Source: Leptothermofonsia sichuanensis E412
Lineage (GTDB): Bacteria > Cyanobacteriota > Cyanobacteriia > Leptolyngbyales > Leptolyngbyaceae
Assembly (NCBI RefSeq): GCF_019891175.1
Contig: NZ_CP072600.1
Coordinates: forward strand, 806,001 to 870,000
DNA: 64,000 nt
Reading direction: 5' to 3'
Every line of letters starts with the position of its first letter. Within the stretch, counting starts at the first letter, position 1. Under the pieces are notes generated by a model that ran no database searches, was not told the origin of the DNA, and saw only the letters and a list, made by a program, of their open reading frames with translations. Below, piece by piece: positions 25,640 to 34,645 of this stretch. A program made the position numbers and the translations under genes.

Positions 25640-26176
25640 ATGGCAATTTCCTTAGAACTCATTCACCCCTCTGGACTCATTTCACTACGGAATTGGACCT
25701 TTGAAAAAGAATCCGTAATCCGCATTGGGCGTGAACGCAATAACCATGTGGTGCTTCATAGCAGGGTCGTTTCCCGTTTCCATGCAATGCTGTGGGGCTT
25801 TGGCAATGAATGGAAAATTGTCAACTTAAGCTGTAACGGAACCTATCTGGACAATACTCCCGTTACCCATGCTCTGTTGACCGATGGGGCAGTCATTCGT
25901 CTGGCTCCTTCGGGTCCCAGAGTCCGGTTTCGGATTTTGAACAACCGCTCAACTCGTCCTGGGATTCAAGACCTGGGCACCATGAACTCCCCCTCTGATG
26001 GGCGCGAAAATGGCGTGCGCGAAAGCAAGGATTCCCGCCTCAAACCAGTGATTGACCTCGGTGAACAAACCGGAACCTTTATTCTGGAACCCGATTGGGA
26101 AGTAGACAAGCCAGCCCCTACCATGTCCAAAGTTTTCGCACCAGAATTTTCCAGGACGTCCCGATTCCATCGTTAA
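25640..26176 (+). CDS. FHA domain protein
   Basis: Forkhead-associated domains bind phosphothreonine peptides, usually as targets of Ser/Thr kinases. The domain fills residues 5-100, with the conserved IRIGRERNNHVVL (strands 3-4), VSRFHAML (Ser-x-x-His) and NLSCNGTYLDNTPV (Asn-Gly). The C-terminal 80 residues are low in complexity and look disordered. The start is the ATG at 25640; an in-frame extension upstream to 25505 is not domain-like and crosses repeat-type DNA. It precedes the SfnB-like gene by 52 bp, possibly as an operon. Confidence 0.85.
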   Translation: MAISLELIHPSGLISLRNWTFEKESVIRIGRERNNHVVLHSRVVSRFHAMLWGFGNEWKIVNLSCNGTYLDNTPVTHALLTDGAVIRLAPSGPRVRFRILNNRSTRPGIQDLGTMNSPSDGRENGVRESKDSRLKPVIDLGEQTGTFILEPDWEVDKPAPTMSKVFAPEFSRTSRFHR

Positions 26177-26228
26177 AAATAACAGCCTGCCAAGTCAATT
26201 ACTCCCCTACCTGTAAGGAAACCAAACC

Positions 26229-27416
26229 ATGATTCAACTGTTAGAACGAACCGAGGTCAAGGATTATCAGGCGATCGCCGCTGCCCTTTCCAGAGACTTG
26301 GCGGCTTCTGCGATCGAGCGAGATCTAAAAGCTGGAATTCCTGAAGAAGAAGTTCGCAAATTCAAAGAATCCGGGTTGCTGTTACTGACTATCCCGAAAC
26401 AGTACGGCGGCATCGGTGCGGGCTGGCTAGACGCCGGTAAAGTGATTCAGGAACTGTCAAAAGCGGATGGTTCCATCGGGCAACTTTACTGCAATCACCT
26501 GGCGCTGGTGCTGATTGGGGAAGTGGTGGGTACGGCTGCCCAGTCCGAATTCTTTTATCAGACCAGTGCCCAGAATAATTTGTTCTGGGGTAACGCCATT
26601 AATACCCGTGACACCCGGCTCAAAATTGAACCCACTGGTGATCACTTCCGCGTCAATGGGATCAAAACCTTTGGCACCGGAACCGTGGTTGCCGATATGC
26701 GAGTCTTTTCGGCGATGCAAGATGGAGTAGACCTGCCTATTTTCTTTGTGATTCCCAAACAACGGGAAGGGGTGATTTATAACCACGATTGGGAAAACAT
26801 GGGACAGCGGCGCACAGCCAGCGGCAGCTTCACATTCAACAATGTGATTGTCTACCAGGATGAAATCGTGGGACCTTCTCCTGTTCCAGACAGCTTTTTC
26901 CTGGCAATGCCCAGTTTGATTGCCCAACTTGGCAAAACCTATGTTTATCTGGGGATTGCAGAAGGTGCACTGGAATCTGCCAGAGAATACATTCTTACCG
27001 TTGCCCGCCCCTGGATGAATGCTGGCGTCGATCGCGCCTCCCAGGATCCTTACATCCTGCGTCAGTATGGGGAACTGTGGGGAGAACTGCAAGCGGCGAT
27101 TGCTCTGGCGGACCGGGCTGCCGAAACGATTCAAGCCGCCTGGGATAAGGGGTTTGAGTTGACGGCTGAAGACCGGGGTGAAGCCGCGATCGCGGTTGCG
27201 ACGGCAAAAGCGATCGCCATCAAAGCAGGGACAACCATTACCAATCGCATCTTTGAAGTGATGGGTGCCCGTGCAACAGCCAGCCGTTATGGGTTTGACC
27301 GTTACTGGCGTGATCTGCCCACCTTCTCCCTTCACGATCCAGTGGATTACAAGCTCAAAAGCATTGGACAGTGGGTATTGAGTGGTGAAGCCCCAACACC
27401 CAGCCAATATTCCTGA
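26229..27416 (+). CDS. Acyl-CoA dehydrogenase-fold flavoprotein (SfnB/DszC-like)
   Basis: The protein has the acyl-CoA dehydrogenase fold, but its sequence follows the SfnB/DszC branch, flavin-dependent oxidoreductases used for organic sulfur compounds. Signs are LTIPKQYGGIGAGWLDAGKV near residue 52, FWGNAINTRDTRLKIEP, GIKTFGTGTVVADM, WENMGQRRTASGSFTFNNV, and the C-terminal IFEVMGARATASRYGFDRYW. The usual catalytic Glu of acyl-CoA dehydrogenases is not evident. No sulfonate or alkane-sulfonate transport genes are adjacent, so a role in sulfur scavenging is only an inference. ATG at 26229 has AAGGAA upstream. Confidence 0.8.
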   Translation: MIQLLERTEVKDYQAIAAALSRDLAASAIERDLKAGIPEEEVRKFKESGLLLLTIPKQYGGIGAGWLDAGKVIQELSKADGSIGQLYCNHLALVLIGEVVGTAAQSEFFYQTSAQNNLFWGNAINTRDTRLKIEPTGDHFRVNGIKTFGTGTVVADMRVFSAMQDGVDLPIFFVIPKQREGVIYNHDWENMGQRRTASGSFTFNNVIVYQDEIVGPSPVPDSFFLAMPSLIAQLGKTYVYLGIAEGALESAREYILTVARPWMNAGVDRASQDPYILRQYGELWGELQAAIALADRAAETIQAAWDKGFELTAEDRGEAAIAVATAKAIAIKAGTTITNRIFEVMGARATASRYGFDRYWRDLPTFSLHDPVDYKLKSIGQWVLSGEAPTPSQYS

Positions 27417-27866
27417 GCCTGGTAACACCAGGCAACCTGGAAGCCCAGATCTCTGGTGTCTTCTTGACTCCAGTCAAATGACCAGATCTCCTCCCAGACA
27501 TCGGGGATCTGGAAATTGCCGCACATCCCGTTGGTAGTCTGTCAACATCTGAACTGATGCCGCCATGCACTAGTACAGGTTGGCAGAAATAACCGTATAG
27601 TGCCTTGATGCTCAACCTTAGAATTCATAGGGATTTCGTCTTCTGCCTTCTGCCTTCATAATTCTGCCTTCTTGTACTAGTACAGGTTGGTGAAAATAAC
27701 CCGCCAGTTTCAGGTTGAACCACCAAGACACAAAGCACACTAAAAGCCTATCCGAAAAGCCCCAATGGACAAAGCTTGAACCCAGGCTGAGGAAGTTTTC
27801 GGATAGGCTTTAAGAAACGTTGTGTTCCTTCGTGTTTTGATGGTGAAAAACTTTTGCCGCAATGCA
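27417..27866. other. Repeat-filled region between convergent genes
   Basis: 450 bases holding palindrome family 2 copy 3 (27445-27512) and the composite repeat with palindrome family 1 copy C. It also contains two ACTAGTACAGGTTGG words (27569 and 27677) and a CTTCTGCCTTCTGCCTTC microsatellite. No gene. Confidence 0.7.
27445..27512. repeat. Imperfect palindromic element, family 2 copy 3
   Basis: CCAGATCTCTGGTGTCT at the left and AGACATCGGGGATCTGG at the right are near-complementary arms. The centre (TTGACTCCAGTCAAATGACC) has diverged from the copies at 1-68 and 16724-16793. Confidence 0.65.
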
Positions 27867-27869
27867 CTA
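27681..27869 (+). repeat. Composite 190-bp repeat with palindrome family 1, copy C
   Basis: The palindrome at 27743-27811 has perfect arms AAAGCCTATCCGAAAA / TTTTCGGATAGGCTTT around a 37-base centre. The flanks are also shared with 30677-30867: GCCAGTTTCAGGTTGAACCA and AGACACAAAGCACACTAA on the left, TAAGAAACGTTGTG and TGGTGAAAAACTT on the right. The right end overlaps the stop codon of the minus-strand histidine kinase. Confidence 0.9.
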
Positions 27870-28904
27870 GCGTTTCTGTCCAATGGGCAACTCAACCATA
27901 AACGTGGTACCGTTGCCAGGGGCAGAGCAACAGAAAATTCGCCCCCGGTGGTTTTCGGTCACAATCTGGTGGGAGATGGAGAGTCCCAAACCCGTGCCAA
28001 TCCCCAGTGGTTTGGTGGTGAAGAATGGTTCAAACAGACGCTCCTGAACTTCCAGGGGAATGCCGGGTCCATTGTCGGTGATGCTGACAACAAGGCGATC
28101 GCCCTCCAATCTTTCCGTTTTAATCACAATCCGCTTGGGTGTCCCGGCATCCGGTTTGTGATCGGTTGCCGGTTCTAAGGCAACGGATGGTTGTTCCAGC
28201 AGTGCATCGATCGCGTTGCTTAATAGATTCATAAACACCTGATTGAGTTGATTGATGTGACATTCAACCAGAGGGATATCCCCAAACTCTTTGATGATTT
28301 CAATTTCTTGCTTGTAGCGATGGTGCAGGATCAGGAGGGTATTACAGATGCCTTCATGCAAATCCGCTGGTTTCATCTCTGCCTCATCTAACCGATAAAA
28401 GTTACGCAGGGTAAGAACCAGCGATCGAATGCGATCGGTGCCCAATTTCATTGAACCGATAATCCGGGGCAGGTCATCTAGCAAAAAGTCCAGATCCACT
28501 TCTTTCAGGACAGTCTGTACCGCTTTTGTTTTGCCAGCATCCGTAGACTGATAAGCCTGGATTAATTTCAGCAGGTCTTCGACATGAGCTTCGACATGGG
28601 GCAAATTGCCACAGATAAAGTTGATTGGGTTATTGATTTCATGGGAAATCCCAGATATCATCTGCCCCAGCATTGCCATTTTTTCCATTTGAACTAAATG
28701 GCGTTGCATCCGCTGGGAGTCGTTCAGCACATCCTTGAGATGCTGGTGACAGCGTTCTAATTCCCGAGTTTGCTGATTCACTTTTTGCTGTAATTTAGCG
28801 TGAGATTGCTCCAGTTGATTCACCCAATCCATCACTTCTTTCAACGTTTCAGATTGGAAATTGACCAGAGAATCAACTAATTTTAAGGAATATGAACCGA
28901 CCAT
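27867..28904 (-). CDS. Sensor histidine kinase (HisKA-HATPase, no sensor domain)
   Basis: Cytosolic two-component kinase core. After a short N-terminus comes a coiled coil (about 25-75, QQKVNQQTRELERCHQHLKD), the HisKA box MISGISHEINNPINFICGN with the phospho-His, then HATPase with LLSNAIDALLEQ (N box), DNGPGIPLEVQERLFEPFFT (G1/F) and GTGLGLSISHQIV (G2). There is no membrane segment or GAF/PAS sensor, so its signal probably comes through a partner. The ATG at 28904 is preferred over the TTG at 28916. No regulator gene adjoins. Confidence 0.85.
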   Translation of the reverse strand: MVGSYSLKLVDSLVNFQSETLKEVMDWVNQLEQSHAKLQQKVNQQTRELERCHQHLKDVLNDSQRMQRHLVQMEKMAMLGQMISGISHEINNPINFICGNLPHVEAHVEDLLKLIQAYQSTDAGKTKAVQTVLKEVDLDFLLDDLPRIIGSMKLGTDRIRSLVLTLRNFYRLDEAEMKPADLHEGICNTLLILHHRYKQEIEIIKEFGDIPLVECHINQLNQVFMNLLSNAIDALLEQPSVALEPATDHKPDAGTPKRIVIKTERLEGDRLVVSITDNGPGIPLEVQERLFEPFFTTKPLGIGTGLGLSISHQIVTENHRGRIFCCSAPGNGTTFMVELPIGQKR

Positions 28905-28962
28905 TGGATTACACAATACCTATTGATTACCTAGATCAATCCTACGAAACTCCAACCCCAAA

Positions 28963-29063
28963 TCTCCTGAGCGTGCTGGCTGATCGCACTAAGGGTAGTG
29001 CCGACCGACTCAAACAGGTGGTATCCTGACTCCAAAGCTCCTGAGCGTGTTGGCTGATCGCAC
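28963..29063. repeat. Direct repeat CTCCTGAGCGTG, two copies
   Basis: CTCCTGAGCGTGCTGGCTGA (28964-28983, continuing TCGCAC) recurs with one change at 29038-29063, about 74 bases on. It lies between the divergent kinase and acyltransferase genes, in the likely promoter area of both. Confidence 0.7.
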
Positions 29064-29154
29064 CCTCTAGAAAGTTGTTTTTTCCAGTAAAGCATCCATC
29101 GTTTCGCACCTGCCAGAATATAACCAGGATGTTACCAAAGCCAGGAGAACTCCC

Positions 29155-30576
29155 TTGCCTCGTTCGATTCAACAAGCTCAACCTCCCTTAGAATTCATTC
29201 CACCCGCCCTGGATGCCACGGTGGTAAAGCTGTTACAGGCACTTCTGCCCCTGATCATTCAGTCCAGAACGTCCATTCGCTCTATTCAGGCAGAAAATGT
29301 TGAAGTTCTGGTTGATCTTTACCGTCAGTTTCAGGCGGGTAAAGTCCGGTTTTTGATTGCATTTCGCCATCCCAGCGCAGATGACCCCCTGTGTCTGGCC
29401 TATCTCCTGTCTCGCCTGGTACCACAGGTTGCCAGGGAGCAGGGTGTGGCACTGCCAGGTTTGATTCATGCCCACTTTATGTACGATCGCGGCATCCCCC
29501 TCTGGGCAGGAAAGTTCATGGGCTGGCTTTATGCTCGTCTGGGAGGCACGCCCATCCACCGGGGCAAAATTGACCTGTTGGGCTTGCGTTCCGCCCGTAA
29601 CCTGTTCGCCAATGGCACCCTGCCAATGGCAGCGGCCCCTGAAGGAGCCACCAATGGTCACACGGAAATTGTCAGCCCCCTGGAGCCGGGAATCAGTCAG
29701 TTGGGGTTCTGGTGTCTGGAAGATTTGCAGAAAGCCGGACGGACTGAGGATGTATTGATTGTTCCTCTGGGTATTCGCTATCGCTACATCGCTCCTCCCT
29801 GGAAGGCAATTGATGATTTATTAACGGCCTTAGAAGCCGATGCCGGACTGGTTGGGCTGCCCGCAGTCACGGGCGAATCAGTTGAAACCTTGCGGTACAG
29901 ACGATTGTATCGATTGGGTGAACACCTGCTGGGCATCATGGAAGACTACTACACACGTTTTTACCATCAAGTTCTGCCAACGGTAACAAGTAAGAAAGCA
30001 ACCTCAATAAAAGCAGCAGACCCCTATGTGCCCATCTCCAATGAACAGTTTGCAACTCGTTTGAATGCACTGCTCGATGCCGCATTGAAGGTGGCAGAGC
30101 AGTTTTTTAACCTGCAACCTAAAGGCACTGTGATTGAGCGTTGTCGCCGCCTGGAGCAGGCTGCCTGGGATTACATCTACCGGGAAGATTTAAAACAGGT
30201 CGAGAACCTGGCTCCTCTGGAACGGGGACTGGCAGACCGGGTGGCTGAAGAGGCAGACCTGCGAGCATGGCATATGCGAATTGTGGAAAGCTTTGTCGCT
30301 GTGACTGGCAAATATGTTCTGGAAAAGCCAACGGCTGAACGGTTTGCCGAAACCGCCCTGCTGATGTGGGATATGTTTGCCAGACTGAAGGGAAAAAGTC
30401 CCTTCAACCGCCCCAAGTTGGGTAAACAAAAAGCGTTGTTAACCATTGGTCAGCCAATCCCGGTTTCAACCTATTGGGATACTTACAAAGAGAACCGTAA
30501 GGGAGCCAGACAGGCGATCGCAGACCTGACCCAGGAACTACAGACAGCCCTGGAAACAATGGCAATCGATGATTAG
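29155..30576 (+). CDS. PlsC-like 1-acylglycerol-phosphate acyltransferase family protein
   Basis: Member of the glycerolipid acyltransferase family, which adds fatty acyl chains to lysophosphatidate or related lipids. Motif I is FRHPSADD (His-x4-Asp, about residues 70-77) and motif III is AAPEGATNGHTE (about 160-170); PLGIRYRYI is the downstream conserved Pro block. At 473 residues it is about twice the length of typical PlsC; the C-terminal half is helical and belongs to a cyanobacterial subfamily whose substrate is not known. TTG start with AGGAG seven bases upstream. Palindrome copy D lies past its stop. Confidence 0.8.
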   Translation: MPRSIQQAQPPLEFIPPALDATVVKLLQALLPLIIQSRTSIRSIQAENVEVLVDLYRQFQAGKVRFLIAFRHPSADDPLCLAYLLSRLVPQVAREQGVALPGLIHAHFMYDRGIPLWAGKFMGWLYARLGGTPIHRGKIDLLGLRSARNLFANGTLPMAAAPEGATNGHTEIVSPLEPGISQLGFWCLEDLQKAGRTEDVLIVPLGIRYRYIAPPWKAIDDLLTALEADAGLVGLPAVTGESVETLRYRRLYRLGEHLLGIMEDYYTRFYHQVLPTVTSKKATSIKAADPYVPISNEQFATRLNALLDAALKVAEQFFNLQPKGTVIERCRRLEQAAWDYIYREDLKQVENLAPLERGLADRVAEEADLRAWHMRIVESFVAVTGKYVLEKPTAERFAETALLMWDMFARLKGKSPFNRPKLGKQKALLTIGQPIPVSTYWDTYKENRKGARQAIADLTQELQTALETMAIDD

Positions 30577-31064
30577 CACCCTGATCCTATGGGACATCAG
30601 TTCAGTCAGTCTTCGAGAGGAGGCAGAAGACAGAAGGCAAAATCATCTGGCTTGGAAACGACTTTTTCGAGAACTTGTGCAGGTTGGCGAAAATAACCTG
30701 CCAGTTTCAGGTTGAACCAAAAAGACACAAAGCACACTAAAAGCCTATCTGAAAAGCCCCAATGGCCAAAGCTTGAACCCAGACTGAGGAAGTTTTCGGA
30801 TAGGCTTTAAGAAACGTTGTGTCCCTTCGTGTCTTTGTGGTGAAAAACTTCTGCCACAATGCATTAGTACAAGGTCTAGTCAACTTACTGTGGTTCCTGA
30901 AGATCCTCCAGCCTTGGAGTTTGAGGTAAATACTGAATTTTTTAATCCATCGTTTGGAATACTTAGTGGATATCCCCTATAAGCACTGGACTTGCGTAAT
31001 ATATACTAGACTTAATCGGCAATAAATTGTCCCATGCTCTGAATCGATGAAAAGACTGCTAGAA
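30577..31064. other. Intergenic region between acyltransferase and lanM
   Basis: Holds the composite repeat at 30677-30867. From 30868 the DNA becomes A+T-rich with no reading frame of coding character; the lanM promoter candidate follows at 31065. No extra precursor peptide was found on either strand here. Confidence 0.6.
30677..30867 (+). repeat. Composite 190-bp repeat with palindrome family 1, copy D
   Basis: Palindrome at 30740-30808: AAAGCCTATCTGAAAA against TTTTCGGATAGGCTTT; the one arm change is a G-U wobble if transcribed on the plus strand. Flanks match 27681-27869 on both sides. It begins about 100 bp past the acyltransferase stop. Confidence 0.9.
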
Positions 31065-31093
31065 TTGACGATTTTACCTTAAGAATTTATAGC
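31065..31093 (+). promoter_or_regulatory. Candidate sigma-70-type promoter of lanM
   Basis: TTGACG (31065-31070), a 17-base spacer, and TATAGC (31088-31093). It would give a 5' leader of about 145 bases before the lanM ATG. Found by eye; A+T-rich DNA makes chance matches possible. Confidence 0.4.
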
Positions 31094-31247
31094 TTTCCTT
31101 ATTTCCGATTAACTCTAGTGACTGATTGATGATCGCAGTCCATATCATTCCACATTCCCACATTTCATATTTCAGCTTTCATTTCTTAACTGATTCACCT
31201 TCCCAGCTTTCATCTTATTTCTCATCCTTGAAAGGCACCTTTTGCCA

Positions 31248-34200
31248 ATGTCAACCTTACAAGCTTCAAACTCCTTAAGTTGGGTTGTTGCCCAGGCTGG
31301 TTCGTTGTTAGAACGATTACATCATCCTGCCTTCATCTGCCAATCCAACGAGGATAACCCCAAGACTCTGGAGCGATTAGCAAACTGGTGCCAGGTAGTC
31401 GCAAAAGGAGAGCAAGACAAGTTTTTACAACGACTTGGGGCGGATGGGTTAGACATTGATACTGTCCACCACTGTCTCGGTGATGTACTATACGATTCCC
31501 AGTTTCCCCTGCCAGGCTGGGCAGAGACACTACAAACTGTGATGCAAACCGCAAACCAATGGGGTATATCCAGGGAGCCGCAGTACCTCAACTGGCAGTT
31601 ATCCCCTGGTAGCAATCCAGCTCCGTTTGAGCCATTTTATGGACCATGTTTGCAAGTTGCTCACTCCAAACTGGCCAGGGTAATAAGTGCCAGCCAGTTC
31701 CAATACTTAAGTGAACCTGGTCAAATGGCACTGTCCTCAGGTCTCCTAAAACGGCTACAGGCTATTTGTGGATGGACCCTGTTTCAGGAATTTTCTCAGT
31801 TCCGCTCCTCAGGAGATACGGTTCGGGATTTTCTTCTGCACCTGGGTTGTAAAAGCCAGCAAAAGTACCATGCTTTTCTTCAGAAGTTATTTCAAGATGG
31901 GTTTTGTCATCTCTTTGAAACCTACCCAGTTTTGGGGCGCTTAGTTTCTACAGCTATTGACCTGTGGGTAGAAGCGACAGCGGAATTTATCCAAAGGTTA
32001 GAAACTGATTGGTCCGCTTTAAAGCAGGAATTTAGGCATGAGCATCTAAATCAAGTTATTGATCTTAAAACCAACCTATCGGATCCGCATAACCGGGGGC
32101 GATCCACCACCATTCTTGAATTTAATACTGGGCTGAAGCTCGTCTATAAACCTAAAGACTTGGGAACTGATGTAGCTTACTTCCAGTTCCTCGACTGGTG
32201 CAACAAAGAAGGATTACCATTACCGTTCAAATGTTTGCAAGTGTTGAATCGAGGGACCTATGGCTGGGTAGAGTTTGTGGAAACATTACCCTGCACGAAT
32301 GAAGCAGATGCCCAGCGATTCTATCAACGATGTGGTATGTTGCTATGCCTGATTCACATCCTGGAAGGGACTGATTGTCATTTTGAGAATCTAATCGCCC
32401 ATGGGGAACAACCCGTTTTAATTGATACAGAGGCACTACTGACTCCCCGCCCCGTTGAAGGAGACAGCAGCCTTTTTTCAAAGGTAATTCACAGGACTCA
32501 TCAAATATTAGATGAGTCTGTGCTACGTACACTTCTATTGCCTCAAAAAGGGTTTTCTCCAAATGATCTGACTGATTTAGATATCAGTGGATTTGGGAAT
32601 GTAGAGAAACAGCAGCAACCAGTGATGCAGTTGAAAGACGTAAATCTGGATAGTATGCAGATTGAGTTCACGACCAGCGTCATTCCGCCCAATGTCAATG
32701 CGGCAACTCTGAATGGTGTCCCTTTGTCACCGGAGAACTACCTGAAGGAATTTGTGCACGGCTTCGAGCAAATGTATGACTTTTTGCTCCACCATCAATC
32801 CGAGTTACTTAAACCAGACAGCCCACTGTTTGCCTTTTCGGAGCGGGCAATTCGCTTCCTTTTCCGAGGAACGAACATTTATTCAATAATTCTACAGCAA
32901 TCTTATAACCCTCAATTTCTAAAAACCGGAGTTGAGCGCAGTCTCTGGTTAGAAATTCTTAGTCGTGCTTTTCTTGTTGGTTCAACCATACCACGCTGCT
33001 GGCCAATATTTGAGGCAGAATGTCAGGCACTGGAGCAAATGGATATTCCATTTTTTACTGGAACTTCCTCTCAAGACAGTCTGGTTTTGTCTACTGGGAA
33101 AACTATTCCACATTGGTTTTCAGATACCAGTTTGAATCAAGTTTTGAAGCGTATTCGCTGTTTGAGTGACTCAGACAAAGCCCAACAAGTTAATATTATT
33201 TGGGGAAGTTTTGAAGCTCGCTTCCTCTCCGAGCCAAGTCTGGAAACAACTCCTGCTGTCCGCTCCATACAAGAAGTCGGATGGAAAGCAACAGAAACTC
33301 CAAAGCAATCAGAACGATTTCTTCAACAAGCTGTTCATATTGGTGAACTGATTCAACAAACCGCCATTGAGGCTCCCGATGGAAGTGTAGCGTGGATCAA
33401 CCTGTTTTTAAAGCTGAATGCAGAAGGATTTCGCTTTGGTAGATTAAAACAGGATCTATTTAATGGGAACTGTGGTATTGCTCTCTTCCTGGCAGCCCTT
33501 GCCCGAACTACAGGGGACTTGCGCTGGCAGGAGTTAGCACTGAAAGTTTTGCGCTCACTGGAGCATGATTTGAATGCAACCAGACCAGAATTCGCTATCC
33601 AACTACTTCGGCAGCATGGTATTGGTGGTTCATTAGGGTTAGCGGGGATTGTTTATGGTTTGGCTCAAATCTATCAGTTACTGAAAGTCCCCTCCCTGCA
33701 ACTGTTACCTCCAAAAATTGTTGCTCTGATTACCCATGAACTGATTAAAACAGATCAAACCTTTGACGTGAGTAGGGGTGCTGCAGGAACAATTTTAGGT
33801 CTGTTAGCTCTGTCAGAAAGTAGTAATGCATTGAATTTAGCAATCGCTTGTGGAGAGCATTTGCTCAAGCACCAACTACCCACTGAGAATGGATTTAGAA
33901 GCTGGAAGACCTGGAAGGGAAAGATGTTAACAGGCTTTTTCCAGGGAAATGCAGGAATAGCCTATGCTTTATTGCGCCTCTTTGCCGTTACGCATGATGT
34001 CCGCTTTCGTGATGCGGCGATGGAGGCGATCGCCTACGAACAGCACCTTTTTTCACCGGCAGTGAATAACTGGGCAGATCTGCGCATGGATAAACCTGTA
34101 TTTCAGGCAAGTTGGGCTCAGGGAGCACCCGGTATCGGTCTAGCCCGACTGGGGGGACTACCAGCTTTGGATACCCCAGCAATCCGCCAGGAAATTGCAG

Positions 34201-34523
34201 CAGCTATAGATACTACCCAAAAGTTCGCTGTCTGGGGTATTGATTCACTTTGCTGGGGCAATTTTGGCAGATTGGAAACACTACTTGTTGCAGCAGATCG
34301 GTTAAATTGTCCAGAGTGGAGAGTGGCGGCTGAGGAGGCAGCACTCACAATTTTGAATGAAGCCACTGCTCGCAATGGTTTCGTGCTATTACCCAACGGC
34401 TTCTCTAATCACTCTCTTCCTGGACTGTTTCACGGTTTAGCAGGCATTGGCTATCAACTACTGCGCCTAGTAGATAGAAGGCTTCCTTCTGTCTTGTTAT
34501 GGGAATTGTCAAAGGTTGATTAA
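31248..34523 (+). CDS. lanM: Type 2 lanthipeptide synthetase LanM with degenerate cyclase domain
   Basis: LanM enzymes phosphorylate and eliminate Ser/Thr in a precursor peptide (N-terminal DUF4135) and then add Cys thiols to the products (C-terminal LanC domain). The dehydratase half keeps the expected residues: D279 and H281 (SDPH), K301 (VYKPK), D376, H378 and N381 (TDCHFENL), D393 (LIDTEAL), R536 and T542 (RFLFRGT). The LanC half, from about residue 715, keeps the fold motifs but not the chemistry: the catalytic His is Q899 (FFQGNAG), the first zinc Cys is A957 (SWAQGAPG), C1002 remains, and the His beside it is W1003 (LCWG). Zinc binding and thiol activation are therefore not expected. 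ATG at 31248; 1091 aa, normal length. The two precursor genes lie just beyond its stop on the opposite strand. Confidence 0.93.
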   Translation: MSTLQASNSLSWVVAQAGSLLERLHHPAFICQSNEDNPKTLERLANWCQVVAKGEQDKFLQRLGADGLDIDTVHHCLGDVLYDSQFPLPGWAETLQTVMQTANQWGISREPQYLNWQLSPGSNPAPFEPFYGPCLQVAHSKLARVISASQFQYLSEPGQMALSSGLLKRLQAICGWTLFQEFSQFRSSGDTVRDFLLHLGCKSQQKYHAFLQKLFQDGFCHLFETYPVLGRLVSTAIDLWVEATAEFIQRLETDWSALKQEFRHEHLNQVIDLKTNLSDPHNRGRSTTILEFNTGLKLVYKPKDLGTDVAYFQFLDWCNKEGLPLPFKCLQVLNRGTYGWVEFVETLPCTNEADAQRFYQRCGMLLCLIHILEGTDCHFENLIAHGEQPVLIDTEALLTPRPVEGDSSLFSKVIHRTHQILDESVLRTLLLPQKGFSPNDLTDLDISGFGNVEKQQQPVMQLKDVNLDSMQIEFTTSVIPPNVNAATLNGVPLSPENYLKEFVHGFEQMYDFLLHHQSELLKPDSPLFAFSERAIRFLFRGTNIYSIILQQSYNPQFLKTGVERSLWLEILSRAFLVGSTIPRCWPIFEAECQALEQMDIPFFTGTSSQDSLVLSTGKTIPHWFSDTSLNQVLKRIRCLSDSDKAQQVNIIWGSFEARFLSEPSLETTPAVRSIQEVGWKATETPKQSERFLQQAVHIGELIQQTAIEAPDGSVAWINLFLKLNAEGFRFGRLKQDLFNGNCGIALFLAALARTTGDLRWQELALKVLRSLEHDLNATRPEFAIQLLRQHGIGGSLGLAGIVYGLAQIYQLLKVPSLQLLPPKIVALITHELIKTDQTFDVSRGAAGTILGLLALSESSNALNLAIACGEHLLKHQLPTENGFRSWKTWKGKMLTGFFQGNAGIAYALLRLFAVTHDVRFRDAAMEAIAYEQHLFSPAVNNWADLRMDKPVFQASWAQGAPGIGLARLGGLPALDTPAIRQEIAAAIDTTQKFAVWGIDSLCWGNFGRLETLLVAADRLNCPEWRVAAEEAALTILNEATARNGFVLLPNGFSNHSLPGLFHGLAGIGYQLLRLVDRRLPSVLLWELSKVD

Positions 34524-34584
34524 TCATTAATCAATCAGTGGAGTAATAAAAAACGGAAAAGCTAAATCAAATTGATTTGCAAAT

Positions 34585-34629
34585 TTTTGGGGTTGGAAGC
34601 TTACTCCAGGAAAGCTCCCAACCCCAAAT
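34585..34629. terminator. Strong hairpin between convergent lanM and precursor gene
   Basis: TTTTTGGGGTTGGAAGCTT and AAAGCTCCCAACCCCAAA form a stem of about 17 pairs with one bulged or mismatched position. It sits between convergent stops at 34523 and 34646 and could serve both directions, but neither strand shows a clean T-run after the stem. Confidence 0.5.
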
Positions 34630-34645
34630 AAAAAAACTCAACCGT

